Positions 53,129 to 62,347 are shown, counted from the first letter of the stretch. The stretch is 64,000 nt of DNA from Benzoatithermus sp963720725 (GCA_963720725.1 CAVRGN010000002.1:80511-144510); one strand, 5' to 3'. Notes: generated by a model not told the origin, from the sequence alone. Numbers and translations: made by a program.

Positions 53129-53914
53129 TCAGCCCTCGACCCAGCCCGGCTTGCGCTTCTCCAGGAACGCGCCGATCCCCTCCCTGCCCTCGTCCGACGC
53201 CCGGCGCTCGGCGATCATCGCGACGGTGGCCTCGGACAGGATGCTGCCGCCCTGGGGCATGGTGCGGACGAGCTGGACCAGGCGCTTGGCCTCGGCCAGG
53301 GCCTCGGGGCCGCCCTTGAGCAGCTCGGCGACCATGGCGGTGCCGCGCGCCTCGAGCTGGTCGGCGGGGACCACCTCGTGGACCAGGCCGATGCGGCGGG
53401 CCTCCGCCGCACCGAAGCGCTCGGCGGTGAGGAACCAGCGGCGGGCCTCGCGCGGGCCGATGGCGCGGACGACGAAGGGGGCGATCACGGCGGGCAGGAT
53501 GCCCAGGCGCACCTCGCTGGTGGCGAACACCGCACCTTCGGCGGCGATCGCGATGTCGCAGGCGGCGACCAGACCGACGCCGCCGCCGATCGCGGCACCG
53601 TTGACCAGGGCGACCACGGGCTTGGGGCACTCGTCGATGGTGCGCAGCATCAGCTCCAGCGCACGGGCGTCGGCGCGGTTGCGCTCCTCGTCGTAGGTCG
53701 AGGCGCGCTGCATCCAGTTGAGGTCGGCCCCGGCGGAGAAGCTCTTGCCGGCGCCGGTGAGCAGGACGACGCGCACGGCGGCGTCCTCGCCCAGGGCGGC
53801 GAAGGCGTCGGCGAGGCCCTGGATCAGCGCCTCGTCGAAGGCGTTGTGGAGCTGGGGCCGGTTCAGCGTCACCCGGGCTATGGCCCCGTCCCGCGCGATC
53901 GCGACGTCGCTCAT
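53129..53914 (-). CDS. liuC: Enoyl-CoA hydratase family protein, probably methylglutaconyl-CoA hydratase
   Basis: A 261-residue crotonase-fold enzyme. Key features are TLNRPQLHNAFDEALIQGLA, GAGKSFSAGADLNWMQR (oxyanion-hole Gly and the CoA loop), ALVNGAAIGGGVGLVAACDI and LGILPAVIAPFV with the region of the catalytic Glu. From context it hydrates 3-methylglutaconyl-CoA to HMG-CoA in leucine breakdown. The family alone allows other substrates. It lies 7 bases downstream of liuB on the same strand, so cotranscribed, and is followed by the convergent HTH gene. Confidence 0.88.
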   Translation of the reverse strand: MSDVAIARDGAIARVTLNRPQLHNAFDEALIQGLADAFAALGEDAAVRVVLLTGAGKSFSAGADLNWMQRASTYDEERNRADARALELMLRTIDECPKPVVALVNGAAIGGGVGLVAACDIAIAAEGAVFATSEVRLGILPAVIAPFVVRAIGPREARRWFLTAERFGAAEARRIGLVHEVVPADQLEARGTAMVAELLKGGPEALAEAKRLVQLVRTMPQGGSILSEATVAMIAERRASDEGREGIGAFLEKRKPGWVEG

Positions 53915-53921
53915 GTGGCCC

Positions 53922-55530
53922 TCACATCCGGAACACGCCGAAGCGCGTCTCCGGGATCGGCGCGTTGAGTGCTGCCGACAGGCCGAGGCCCAGGACGGTG
54001 CGGGTGTCGGCGGGGTCGATCACGCCGTCGTCCCACAGCCGTGCCGAGGCGTAGTAGGGGTGGCCCTGGCTCTCGTACTGGGCGCGGATCGGGGCCTTGA
54101 ACGCCTCGTCCTGCTCGGCGGACCAAGTCGCCGCCCTTGGCCTCGACGGCATCGCGGCGCAGCGTCGCCAGGACCGAGGCCGCCTGCTCGCCGCCCATGA
54201 CCGAGATCCGCGCGTTGGGCCACATCCACAGGAAGCGCGGCTCGAAGGCGCGGCCGCACATGCCGTAATTGCCGGCACCGAAGCTGCCGCCGACGATGAG
54301 CGTGAGCTTGGGCACCGCCGCGTTGGCGACGGCGTTGACCAGCTTCGCCCCGTCCTTGGCGATGCCGCCATGCTCGTACTTCCGGCCGACCATGAAGCCG
54401 GTGATGTTCTGCAGGAACAGCAGCGGAATGCCGCGCTGGCAGCACAGCTCGATGAAGTGGGCACCCTTGGCGGCGGACTCCGAGAACAGGATGCCGTTGT
54501 TGGCGATGATCCCGACCGGATAGCCCCAGAGCCGGGCGAAGCCGGTGACCAGGGTGGCGCCGTAGCGCGGCTTGAACTCCTCGAGCGCGGAGCCGTCGAC
54601 GATCCGGGCGATCACCTCGCGGATGTCGAAGGGCTGGCGCGGGTCGGCCGGGATGACGCCGTAGAGCTCGCGCGGATCGTGCAGGGGCTCTTTGGGCTCG
54701 CGCACGTCCAGCCCGATCCGCTTGGCGTGGTTGAGTGCTGCCACCAGCCGGCGGGCCAGGGACAAGGCGTGCGAATCGTCCTCGGCCAGATGGTCGGCCA
54801 CGCCCGAGATCCTGGTGTGCACGTCGCCGCCGCCGAGCTCCTCGGCGGTCACCACCTCCCCGGTCGCGGCCTTCACCAGCGGCGGGCCGCCCAGGAAGAT
54901 GGTGCCCTGGTTCTTGACGATGACCGCCTCGTCGGACATGGCCGGCACGTAGGCGCCGCCGGCGGTGCAGGAGCCCATGACCACGGCGATCTGCGGGATG
55001 CCCTCGGCCGACATGGTCGCCTGGTTGTAGAAGATCCGGCCGAAATCGTCCTTGTCGGGGAAGACCTCGTCCTGGTTCGGCAGGTTGGCCCCGCCGGAAT
55101 CGACCAGGTAGATGCAGGGCAGACGGTTCTGGCGCGCCACTTCCTGCGCGCGCAGGTGCTTCTTGACGGTCAGCGGGTAGTAGGTGCCGCCCTTGACCGT
55201 GGCGTCGTTGACCACGACCACGCATTCGCGGCCCGACACCCGGCCGATGCCGGTGATGATCCCGGCCGCCGGCACCTCGTCGCCGTAGAGCCCGTGTGCC
55301 GCGAGCTGGCTCAGCTCCAGGAAGGGTGCGCCGGGATCGAGCAGCCGCTCCAGCCGCTCGCGCGGCAGCAGCTTGCCGCGTGCGACGTGCTTGGCCCGGG
55401 CATGGGCATCGCCGCCCTCGACCACGCGTGCCACCTGGGCGCGGAGATCGGCCACGACCTCGTCCATCCGCGCGGCGTTCTGCCGGAAGGCGTCGCTGCG
55501 CGGGTTCAGGCGGGTGTCGAGAATGGACAT
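53922..55530 (-). CDS. liuB: 3-methylcrotonyl-CoA carboxylase, carboxyltransferase beta subunit, frameshifted near the C-terminus
   Basis: About 535 residues as corrected. The carboxyltransferase fold has KLLPRERLERLLDPGAPFLE, NDATVKGGTYYPLTVKKHLR, IYLVDSGGANLPNQDEVFPD, VMGSCTAGGAYVPAMSDEAV and FGAGNYGMCGRAFEPRFLWM, matching the MCC beta family closely. At an AA pair (54124-54125) one extra base shifts the frame. Corrected, the tail reads SAEQDEAFKAPIRAQYESQG, then DPADTRTVLGLGLSAALNAP and ends FGVFRM at 53922. It partners LiuD to carboxylate 3-methylcrotonyl-CoA. Coupled to liuC downstream. No liuA or liuR is in the window; an isovaleryl-CoA dehydrogenase must be elsewhere. Confidence 0.9.
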
Positions 55531-55622
55531 GTAATGGAGCGGCCTCCCCGGAAGCCGTTCTACCCCTTTGCCCAGCGGCCGTCCAATGGTAGGTTCTTCC
55601 TCGTCGTCCGCGGAGGAAGAAA

Positions 55623-55883
55623 GTGGCGCTCAACATCAAGTCTCGGGAAACCGACCGCCTCGCCCGAGAGCTCGCGGCGCTCACCGGCGAGAGCATCACC
55701 GATGCGGTCAGGCGAGCGATCGAGCAGCGGTTGCGTCACGAGCGTGGCCGTAGCGACGCCGAGCGGGAGCGAAGGCGTCGGAAACTGATGGAAATAGCCG
55801 ATCGCATCGCGCGCTATCCCGTGCTCGATAGCCGGTCCGAAGACGAGATCCTGGGCTACAACGAGTTCGGTACGTTCGATTGA
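55623..55883 (+). CDS. vapB: VapB-type antitoxin (PSK family)
   Basis: An 86-residue antitoxin. The N-terminal ribbon-helix-helix-like segment (ALNIKSRETDRLARELAALT, then GESITDAVRRAIEQRLRHER) is the transcription-factor PSK type of VapB. The charged C-terminal region (RSDAERERRRRKLMEIADRI) and DSRSEDEILGYNEFGTFD bind the VapC toxin in relatives. GTG start at 55623 after a GGAGGA site. The stop overlaps the vapC start (TTGA). It sits just upstream of liuB, divergent by ~90 bases. Confidence 0.88.
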   Translation: MALNIKSRETDRLARELAALTGESITDAVRRAIEQRLRHERGRSDAERERRRRKLMEIADRIARYPVLDSRSEDEILGYNEFGTFD

Positions 55884-56278
55884 TCGTGATCGACAGCTCG
55901 GCGTTGATCGCCATCGTCACGGGGGAGCCCGAGCGGGCGAGTTTCGTCGACGCCATCCTGGCGTCGTCGGAACCGGTAATGTCGGCTGTCAGCCACTTTG
56001 AAACGCGAACCGTCTTGCTCCGTCGCGCTGGCGAGAAGCCCCTGCGTGACCTGCAGGAATTCCTGGAGGTCGGCCAGGTCGAGGTCCGCGCGTTCGATCA
56101 CGACCAAGCCTGTGCGGCGCTCGATGCCTATCGCCGCTTCGGCAAAGGGTCTGGCCACAAGGCGAAGCTCAACCTGGGTGATTGCGCGGCCTATGCTCTG
56201 GCCCGGTTGCTCGACCTGCCCCTCCTCTACAAGGGTGGCGACTTCGTCCACACCGACGTCCGCCCCGCGTTCCCCTGA
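55880..56278 (+). CDS. vapC: VapC-type PIN-domain toxin
   Basis: A 132-residue Mg2+-dependent ribonuclease. PIN acidic residues are visible: D in MIVIDSSALIAIVTGEPE, the mid Glu in SAVSHFETRTVLLRR, and D in LGDCAAYALARLLDLPLLYK, with the final GGDFVHTDVRP. TTG start at 55880 overlaps vapB's stop; a GTG at 55886 is the alternative. The pair is intact by reading, unlike the vapC remnant at 32861-32949, which its C-terminus matches well. Confidence 0.9.
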   Translation: MIVIDSSALIAIVTGEPERASFVDAILASSEPVMSAVSHFETRTVLLRRAGEKPLRDLQEFLEVGQVEVRAFDHDQACAALDAYRRFGKGSGHKAKLNLGDCAAYALARLLDLPLLYKGGDFVHTDVRPAFP

Positions 56279-56281
56279 GCG

Positions 56282-56728
56282 TCACCGCTCGTAGACGATG
56301 AACGAGGTTCGCCGCGCCAGCGTGTCGTAGAGCGCGCGGCCCTCGGCGTTGAACTCCTGCGTGTGCCAGTAGAGGCGCGACGCCCCGGCGGCCTGCGCCG
56401 CCACCGCAACCGCCTCGATCAGCGCCCGCCCGACCCCCTGCCCGCGCGCCTCGGGTGCGGTGAACAGGTCCTCCAGGTAGCAGTAGCTCGTCCTGCTCCA
56501 GGTCGAGGGGTGGAACAGGTAGTGCGCGAACCCGACCAGATTGCCGTCCAGCTCGGCCACCAGCCCGTGAGGTTGCGCGCCCGGATCGAGCAGCCGCGTC
56601 CAGGCGAGTTCGGTGACGTCGGGGTCCAGGCGGCTGCGGTAGAAGCGGAGATAACCCTGCCAGAGCTTTTCCCAGGCCGGGCGGTCTTCCGGGCGCGGCG
56701 GGCGAACTTCCAGCTCCGTCGTCACCAT
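56282..56728 (-). CDS. GNAT family N-acetyltransferase
   Basis: A 148-residue acetyltransferase. N-terminal VTTELEVRPPRPEDRPAWEK is followed by GLVAELDGNLVGFAHYLFHP, the central YCYLEDLFTAPEARGQGVGR (acetyl-CoA binding R-G-Q-G-V-G-R) and LYWHTQEFNAEGRALYDTLA. This spacing matches a GNAT subfamily often found with metabolic genes. ATG 56728 overlaps the end of the HCCA-isomerase gene by 7 bases, so the two are co-translated. Substrate unknown. Confidence 0.88.
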   Translation of the reverse strand: MVTTELEVRPPRPEDRPAWEKLWQGYLRFYRSRLDPDVTELAWTRLLDPGAQPHGLVAELDGNLVGFAHYLFHPSTWSRTSYCYLEDLFTAPEARGQGVGRALIEAVAVAAQAAGASRLYWHTQEFNAEGRALYDTLARRTSFIVYER

Positions 56729-57324
56729 CCGCCCGTGGCCAGCCAGCGCTCGACCTGGTCGAGCCGGTCCGCCCCCCAGAACGGCTCGCCGTCGACGAAG
56801 ACGAAGGGCGAGCCGAACACGCCGCGCTCCAGCGAGCGGTCGGTCTCCTCCTTCAGCCTGGCCTTGATCGCCGGGTCCCGGGTCGCCGCGGTCAAAGCGG
56901 CCGGGTCGATGCCGATCCCCGCCCCGACCTCGGCCACCTGCTCGACCGTGGAGATGTCGCGGCCCTCGGCCCAGTGCGCATGGTAGACGGCCTGGGCGAA
57001 GCCCTTGGCCATGTCGGGGTCGTCCGCCTCCAGCCACCAGAAGGCGCGCGAGGCGGCGAGCGAGTTGCAGGGCATCACCGGCGGGATCACGAGCGGCACG
57101 TCGAGCAGCCGGGCGCAGCGCGGCGCGTCGTGCAACAGGTAGGGGCCCTTGAGCGGCAGGTTCATGTTGGGGCCGCCGCCCACGACCTTGAACGCCGCCC
57201 CCAGCATGATCGGCCGCCAGTTCACCTCGCGATCGTAGGCGGAGGCGACGGCGTCGATGCGCAGGCTGGCGAGGTAGCCATAAGGCGAGGCGAACTCGAA
57301 GTAGAAGTCCAGGGCTGCCGGCAC
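56722..57324 (-). CDS. 2-hydroxychromene-2-carboxylate isomerase-like (DsbA-fold) protein
   Basis: A 200-residue thioredoxin/DsbA-fold protein of the HCCA isomerase/glutathione S-transferase kappa group. Signature points are LDFYFEFASPYGYLASLRID with the active-site Ser in ASPY, WRPIMLGAAFKVVGG, FAQAVYHAHWAEGRDISTVE and GVFGSPFVFVDGEPFWGADR. GTG start at 57324 has a GGAGG site ~6 bases upstream; longer in-frame extensions to 57420 lack family character. Reaction is uncertain without the naphthalene-catabolism context, which is absent. Coupled to the GNAT gene. Confidence 0.85.
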   Translation of the reverse strand: MPAALDFYFEFASPYGYLASLRIDAVASAYDREVNWRPIMLGAAFKVVGGGPNMNLPLKGPYLLHDAPRCARLLDVPLVIPPVMPCNSLAASRAFWWLEADDPDMAKGFAQAVYHAHWAEGRDISTVEQVAEVGAGIGIDPAALTAATRDPAIKARLKEETDRSLERGVFGSPFVFVDGEPFWGADRLDQVERWLATGGW

Positions 57325-57434
57325 GATCGACCTCCCGGTTGCGCTAGCCACCCGGTTCTGCACCGGCGAAAGCGGATTGTCATCGGTCCTGTCGCCGCCT
57401 AGCGTTCGACGACAGCCCAAGCGCGGAACATGGA

Positions 57435-58547
57435 ATGGCGGCAGCAGACCCGGCGTCGGCCGGTGGCGATGCGATCACGCTGGCTGGCGTGAGCCGGGTC
57501 TACGGGGCCGAGGGTCCAAATCAGGTCCGCGCCGTCGACGACATCACGCTGACGATCCGCGAGAACGAGTTCTTCACCCTCCTCGGCCCCTCCGGCTGCG
57601 GCAAGACCACCCTGCTGCGGCTGATCGCCGGCTTCGACCACGCGTCGAGCGGCAGGATCCTCCTGCACGGGCGGGACGTGGGCGGCCTGCCGCCGTTCAG
57701 GCGGCCGGTCAACACGGTGTTCCAGAGCTACGCCCTGTTCCCGCACATGACCGTGGCGCAGAATGTCGGTTTCGGCCTCGAGATGCTGGGGCGGCCGAAA
57801 CTCGAGATCCAGGGCCGGGTCGCCGAGATGCTGCAGCTGGTCCGGATGCAGGAGCTCGCCGACCGTGCCACCGGCCAGATCTCGGGCGGGCAGCAGCAGC
57901 GGGTGGCGCTGGCCCGGGCACTGGCTCCGAAGCCCGAGGTGCTGCTGCTCGACGAGCCGCTCTCGGCTCTCGACCTGAAGCTCAGAAAGGCCATGCAGAT
58001 CGAGCTGAAGCGGCTGCAGCGCGACACCGGCATCACCTTCGTCTTCGTCACCCACGACCAGGAGGAAGCGCTGACGATGTCGGACCGCATCGCCGTGATG
58101 AGCCAGGGCAGGATCCGGCAGGTCGGCAGTCCGCGCGAGATCTACGACCACCCGGCGGAGCGCTTCGTCGCCGATTTCATCGGCGAGGCCAACATGCTGC
58201 CCGGCGAGCTGATCCGCGTCGACGGCGGTGCGGGATTGGTGCGCCTGGCGCCCGGGATCGAGGTGGAGGCGCGCCTGCCCGCGGGTGCTCCCACCGCGGG
58301 TGCCGTGACGGTGGTGGTCCGGCCCGAGCATGCGAGCATCACCGCCGACGGGGATGGCGGCCTGCCGGCGACGCTGGAGACGGCCGTCTTCGTCGGCAGC
58401 GACACGCAGTACCATCTGCGCCTGGCGAGCGGTGCGCCCTTCCTGGTGCGCAGCCAGAACCGCGGCCCGGACACGGGCGCCTGGGAAGCGGGCGTCAGGC
58501 TCGGCATCCGGTTCGACGGGCGCTCGCTGCAGGTGCTGCGCGATTGA
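57435..58547 (+). CDS. PotA-type ABC importer ATPase
   Basis: A 370-residue ATPase of the polyamine/iron class. Walker A is LLGPSGCGKTTLLRLIAG, the Q-loop VFQSYALFPHMTV, the signature ISGGQQQRVALARAL, Walker B LLLDEPLSALDLKLRKAMQI and the H-loop FVTHDQEEALTMSD. The C-terminal ~130 residues form a TOBE regulatory domain (VADFIGEANMLPGELI, VVVRPEHASI). It is first in a gene set with two permeases, two binding proteins and an amidohydrolase. The stop overlaps the next start (TTGA). Substrate class (polyamine or similar cation) is inferred from the PotD-like partners. Confidence 0.92.
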   Translation: MAAADPASAGGDAITLAGVSRVYGAEGPNQVRAVDDITLTIRENEFFTLLGPSGCGKTTLLRLIAGFDHASSGRILLHGRDVGGLPPFRRPVNTVFQSYALFPHMTVAQNVGFGLEMLGRPKLEIQGRVAEMLQLVRMQELADRATGQISGGQQQRVALARALAPKPEVLLLDEPLSALDLKLRKAMQIELKRLQRDTGITFVFVTHDQEEALTMSDRIAVMSQGRIRQVGSPREIYDHPAERFVADFIGEANMLPGELIRVDGGAGLVRLAPGIEVEARLPAGAPTAGAVTVVVRPEHASITADGDGGLPATLETAVFVGSDTQYHLRLASGAPFLVRSQNRGPDTGAWEAGVRLGIRFDGRSLQVLRD

Positions 58548-59452
58548 CCGCCGAGGCTGCCGCGGCCGACGGTGCGGGCCGCCGGCACTGGCTGCTGCTG
58601 GCGCCGGCACTGCTGCTCCTGGCGGTCGGCGCCGTCGGGCCGATGGCGATCGTCCTGGTCTATTCGTTCCTCACGCCCGGCGACTATGCCGGCGTGAAAT
58701 GGGTGTTCTCGACCGAGGCCTGGGTCAACCTCGTCCTGCAGCAGGACATCTTCGACGACAGCTGGCAGTGGGCGGACGCCCATCTCTCCATCTTCGGGCG
58801 CACGCTGATCCTCTCGGTCCTGGCGACCGCCATGACCCTGGTCCTGGGCTTCCCCACCGCCTGGTTCATCGCCACCCGGCCGAAGCGCGACCGCAGCTTC
58901 TGGCTGTTCCTGATCACGGTGCCGTTCTGGTGCAACCTGCTGGTCCGCACCTTCGCCATCATGGAGCTGATCCGCAACGAGGGCGTGATCAACAGCGTCC
59001 TGCGCTGGGCCGGCGTGATCGAGCAGCCGATCCAGATGCTCTACACCGACTTCGCGGTCGGGCTCGGCATGGCTTACGTCTACCTGCCGCTGATGGTCCT
59101 GCCCCTCTACGCCAGCATCGAGAAGCTCGACTTCCGCCTGATCGAGGCCGCCTACGATCTCTATGCCACGCCCCGTCTGGCGCTTGCCCGCGTGGTCCTG
59201 CCCCTGGTCCGGCCCGGGGTCGTCGCCGGCTCGATCCTGGTCTTCATCCCGGCGCTGGGCGCCTACGTCGTCCCCCGGCTCCTGGGCGGCGGCAAGCGGA
59301 TGATGATCAGCAACCTGATCGACCTGCAGTTCGGCCAGGGGCGCAACTGGCCGCTCGGCGCCTCCCTGTCGATCCTGCTCATGCTGATCGTCATGGCGGC
59401 ACTCCTGGTCTATGTCCGCCAGACCGGCCGGGCGAGCCCCGGCCATGGCTGA
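58544..59452 (+). CDS. PotB-type ABC importer permease
   Basis: A 302-residue inner-membrane permease of the PotB/PotH class. TTG start at 58544 overlaps the ATPase stop. The first TM is LLLAPALLLLAVGAVGPMAI. The long periplasmic loop (STEAWVNLVLQQDIFDDSWQ) and the central LVLGFPTAWFIATRPKRDRS follow. The coupling loop is LIEAAYDLYATPRLALARVV and LPLVRPGVVAGSILVFIPAL. The stop lies 8 bases inside the start of the next permease, so they are coupled. Six TM segments. Confidence 0.92.
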   Translation: MTAEAAAADGAGRRHWLLLAPALLLLAVGAVGPMAIVLVYSFLTPGDYAGVKWVFSTEAWVNLVLQQDIFDDSWQWADAHLSIFGRTLILSVLATAMTLVLGFPTAWFIATRPKRDRSFWLFLITVPFWCNLLVRTFAIMELIRNEGVINSVLRWAGVIEQPIQMLYTDFAVGLGMAYVYLPLMVLPLYASIEKLDFRLIEAAYDLYATPRLALARVVLPLVRPGVVAGSILVFIPALGAYVVPRLLGGGKRMMISNLIDLQFGQGRNWPLGASLSILLMLIVMAALLVYVRQTGRASPGHG

Positions 59453-60248
59453 GCGCACCTTCTCGGTCCGCCGGATGCCCGGCTTCGTGCCCACGGCGAT
59501 GTTCGTCTTCGTCTTCCTCTATGCCCCGATCGTGCTGCTCACGGTCTACTCCTTCAACGCCGGCACCTCGCTGGCGATCTGGGAGGGCTTTTCGTGGCGC
59601 TGGTACGTGGCGGCCTGGAACGACACCGAGGCGCAGGCGGCGGCCATCCGCTCCCTGGTGATCGCCACCGTCGCCGGGGTGGTCGCGACCACGGTGGCCA
59701 CCATGGCGGCGGTCGCCACCACCCGGACCGAGCCCTTCCGCGGCCGTGGCGCCGTGTTCGCCGCGATCAACCTGCCGCTGATGGCGCCGGAGATCGTGAC
59801 CGCGATCGCACTCCTGATCTTCTTCGCCCTGGTGAAGGTCGCGACCGGCTATTCCGGCCTGGGCTACATCGGCCTGGCCCACACCGCCTTCTGCATCCCG
59901 TTCGCCTTCCTGCCGATCCGCGGGCGGCTGGAGGACATGGACCGCAACCTGGAGCTCGCCGCGGCCGACCTCTACGCCACGCCCTGGCAGGCGTTCCGGC
60001 GCGTGACCCTGCCGCTGCTCTGGCCCGGCATCCTCGCCGGCTTCATGCTGGCCTTCGTCATCTCGCTCGACGACGTGGTGATCACCAACATGATCGCCGG
60101 CCCCGGCCAGGAGACGCTGCCGATCTACATGCTGGCCAAGCTGCGCCGCACCACCACGCCGGTGATCAATGCGGTCTCGACCGTGATCCTGGCGGCCTCG
60201 ATCCTCCTGGTCTCCTTGTCCTTCCTGCTCAGCCGCGAGAAAGAATGA
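59445..60248 (+). CDS. PotC-type ABC importer permease
   Basis: A 267-residue permease partner of the PotB-like protein, starting ATG 59445. It has GFVPTAMFVFVFLYAPIVLL, then YSFNAGTSLAIWEGFSWRWY and the PotC-type EAA region LELAAADLYATPWQAFRRVT, followed by LPLLWPGILAGFMLAFVISL and DDVVITNMIAGPGQETLPIY. The stop overlaps the start of the first binding-protein gene (ATGA), giving one translational unit. An upstream start at 59412 would lengthen it inside the previous gene. Confidence 0.92.
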   Translation: MAERTFSVRRMPGFVPTAMFVFVFLYAPIVLLTVYSFNAGTSLAIWEGFSWRWYVAAWNDTEAQAAAIRSLVIATVAGVVATTVATMAAVATTRTEPFRGRGAVFAAINLPLMAPEIVTAIALLIFFALVKVATGYSGLGYIGLAHTAFCIPFAFLPIRGRLEDMDRNLELAAADLYATPWQAFRRVTLPLLWPGILAGFMLAFVISLDDVVITNMIAGPGQETLPIYMLAKLRRTTTPVINAVSTVILAASILLVSLSFLLSREKE

Positions 60249-61279
60249 TGCGCAAGCCCTACCCCACCGCGGCCGCCCTGGCGGCATTGCTGCTGACACT
60301 GCCCCAGGCCGCCGACGCGGCAGGCAAGCTCAACATTTTCAATTGGGGCGACTACACCAGCCCCGAACTGATCGAGAAGTTCGAACAGCAGTACGACGTC
60401 GACGTCACCATCACCGACTACGACAGCAACGACACGGCACTGGCCAAGGTGAAGGCTGGCGGCCACGGCTTCGACATCGTGGTTCCGACCTCGACCGTGC
60501 TGCCGGTCTGGATTCGCGAGGGGCTCCTGCTCGAGAGCCGCCCCGACCAGATGGAGAACTTCAAGAACATGGACCCGCGCTGGGTCGACGTGCCGTTCGA
60601 TCCCGGCCGCCACTACTCGGTGCCCTGGCAGATCGGCACCACCGGCGTGGTGGTGAACAGCAAGTTCTACAAGGGCGATCCGAACAGCTGGGCCATCGTG
60701 TTCGAGCCGCCGCCCGAGCTCGCCGGCAAGATCAACGTCGTCCCCGAGATGAACGACATCATGGCGGGTGCGATCATGTATGTCGGCGGCACCCCCTGTA
60801 CCGACGACCGCGAGGTGCTCAAGAAGGCGCGCGACGTCATGATGGCGGCCAAGCCGAACTGGGCGTCGATGAACTATGCCAGCCCCGAGGTCTACGCCAA
60901 GGAGGATATCGCCGCCGGTGCGAACTGGAACGGCTACACGTTCCGCGCCCGGCTGCTCAATCCGGACGTCCACTACGCCTTCCCCAAGGAAGGCTTCCCG
61001 ATCTGGATGGACAATGCCGCGATCCTGGCCGACGCGCAGAACGTCGACAACGCCAAGCTGTTCTTGAACTTCATCATGGCGCCCGAGAACGCGGCGATGC
61101 TCTCGGCCTTCGCCCGCTACCAGAACGGCATCATGGGCAGCGAGCAGTACATGCCGGCCGACATGCAGGGCGCTCCGGAGCTGACCCTGCCCGAGCCCAA
61201 CAAGGGCGTGTTCCTCCAGGCCTGCCCGCCCGAGGTCAACGACATCATGACCAGGATCTGGACCGAAGTGCAGAAATAG
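60245..61279 (+). CDS. PotD/PotF-like periplasmic binding protein, first of a tandem pair
   Basis: A 344-residue exported binding protein. The signal peptide (MRKPYPTAAALAALLLTLPQ, cleavage after ADA) is followed by AGKLNIFNWGDYTSPELIEK, the PotD/F opening. Conserved parts include GFDIVVPTSTVLPVWIREGL, HYSVPWQIGTTGVVVNS, VVPEMNDIMAGAIMYVGG and GFPIWMDNAAILADAQNVDN. Residues lining the polyamine pocket in the family (Trp/Tyr/Asp) are largely present, but ligand choice is not certain. Start is ATG 60245 or 60248. A very similar paralogue follows after 39 bases. Confidence 0.92.
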   Translation: MMRKPYPTAAALAALLLTLPQAADAAGKLNIFNWGDYTSPELIEKFEQQYDVDVTITDYDSNDTALAKVKAGGHGFDIVVPTSTVLPVWIREGLLLESRPDQMENFKNMDPRWVDVPFDPGRHYSVPWQIGTTGVVVNSKFYKGDPNSWAIVFEPPPELAGKINVVPEMNDIMAGAIMYVGGTPCTDDREVLKKARDVMMAAKPNWASMNYASPEVYAKEDIAAGANWNGYTFRARLLNPDVHYAFPKEGFPIWMDNAAILADAQNVDNAKLFLNFIMAPENAAMLSAFARYQNGIMGSEQYMPADMQGAPELTLPEPNKGVFLQACPPEVNDIMTRIWTEVQK

Positions 61280-61318
61280 TCGAACCGGACCGCAACTTTC
61301 CACTCAGGAGACACGCTC

Positions 61319-62347
61319 ATGCGCTTGTCGATCATGATCGCCGCCGGAGCCGTCGCGCTCCTGCCCCTTTCCGACGCGGCGCAGGCCGCGGGCGAGCTGA
61401 ACATCTACAATTGGGGCGACTACACCAGCCCGGAACTCATCAAGAAGTTCGAAGACAAGTACGACGTCAAGGTGACCATCACCGACTACGACTCGAACGA
61501 CACCGCCCTGGCCAAGGTCAAGGCCGGCGGGCACGGCTTCGACATGGTCGTGCCTTCGGCCAGCTTCGTTCCGATCTGGATCCGCGACGGGCTGCTGCTC
61601 GAAACCCGCCCCGACCAGATGGAGAACTTCAAGAACGTCGACCCGCGCTGGATCGACGTCGAGTTCGACCCCGGCCGGCACTACACCGTGCCGTGGCAGT
61701 GGGGTGTCACCGGCGTCGCGGTCAACACCAACGCCTACAAGGGTGACATCGCCACCTGGGCCATGGTGTTCGAGCCGCCGCCGGAGCTCGCCGGCAAGGT
61801 CAACATCGTGCCCGAGATGGTCGACATCCTGGCGGGTGCGGTGATGTATGTCGGCGGCCAGCCCTGCACCACCGACAAGGAGGCCTGGCGCAAGGTCAGG
61901 GACCTGCTGGTGAAGGCCAAGGAGGACTGGATCGCCATGAACTACGGCACCAGCGAGGCCATGCCCAAGGGCGACTACCTGGCGGCGGCGACCTGGAACG
62001 GCGCCGCCTTCCGCGCCCGGCTCAAGGAGCCGGCGATCCAGTTCGCCTTCCCCAAGGAGGGCTTCCCGATCTGGATGGACAATGTCGCCGTGCTCGCCGA
62101 CGCCAAGAACGTCGAGAACGCGAAGCTGTTCCAGAACTTCATCATGGACCCGGAAAATGCCGGGATGATCTCGGCCTTCGCCCGCTACTCCAACGGCATC
62201 ATGGGCAGCGAGCAGTACATGCCGGCCGACATGCAGGGTGCACCCGAGCTGACCCTGCCCGAGCCGAACAAGGGCGTGTTCTCCAAGACCTGCCCGGCCG
62301 ACATCGCGGAGATCATGACCCGGATCTGGACCGAGATCCAGAAGTGA
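61319..62347 (+). CDS. PotD/PotF-like periplasmic binding protein, second of a tandem pair
   Basis: A 342-residue paralogue of the upstream gene, with most positions identical by eye from GDYTSPELI to the EPNKGVF tail. The signal is MIAAGAVALLPLSDAAQAA. Differences cluster at the pocket: ASFVPIWIRDGLLLETRP for TSTVLPVWIREGLLLESRP, and PWQWGVTGVAVNTNAYKGD for PWQIGTTGVVVNSKFYKGD. Tandem duplication with pocket changes suggests two related ligands served by one permease. An AGGAG site precedes the ATG. The stop overlaps the amidohydrolase start (GTGA). Confidence 0.92.
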   Translation: MRLSIMIAAGAVALLPLSDAAQAAGELNIYNWGDYTSPELIKKFEDKYDVKVTITDYDSNDTALAKVKAGGHGFDMVVPSASFVPIWIRDGLLLETRPDQMENFKNVDPRWIDVEFDPGRHYTVPWQWGVTGVAVNTNAYKGDIATWAMVFEPPPELAGKVNIVPEMVDILAGAVMYVGGQPCTTDKEAWRKVRDLLVKAKEDWIAMNYGTSEAMPKGDYLAAATWNGAAFRARLKEPAIQFAFPKEGFPIWMDNVAVLADAKNVENAKLFQNFIMDPENAGMISAFARYSNGIMGSEQYMPADMQGAPELTLPEPNKGVFSKTCPADIAEIMTRIWTEIQK

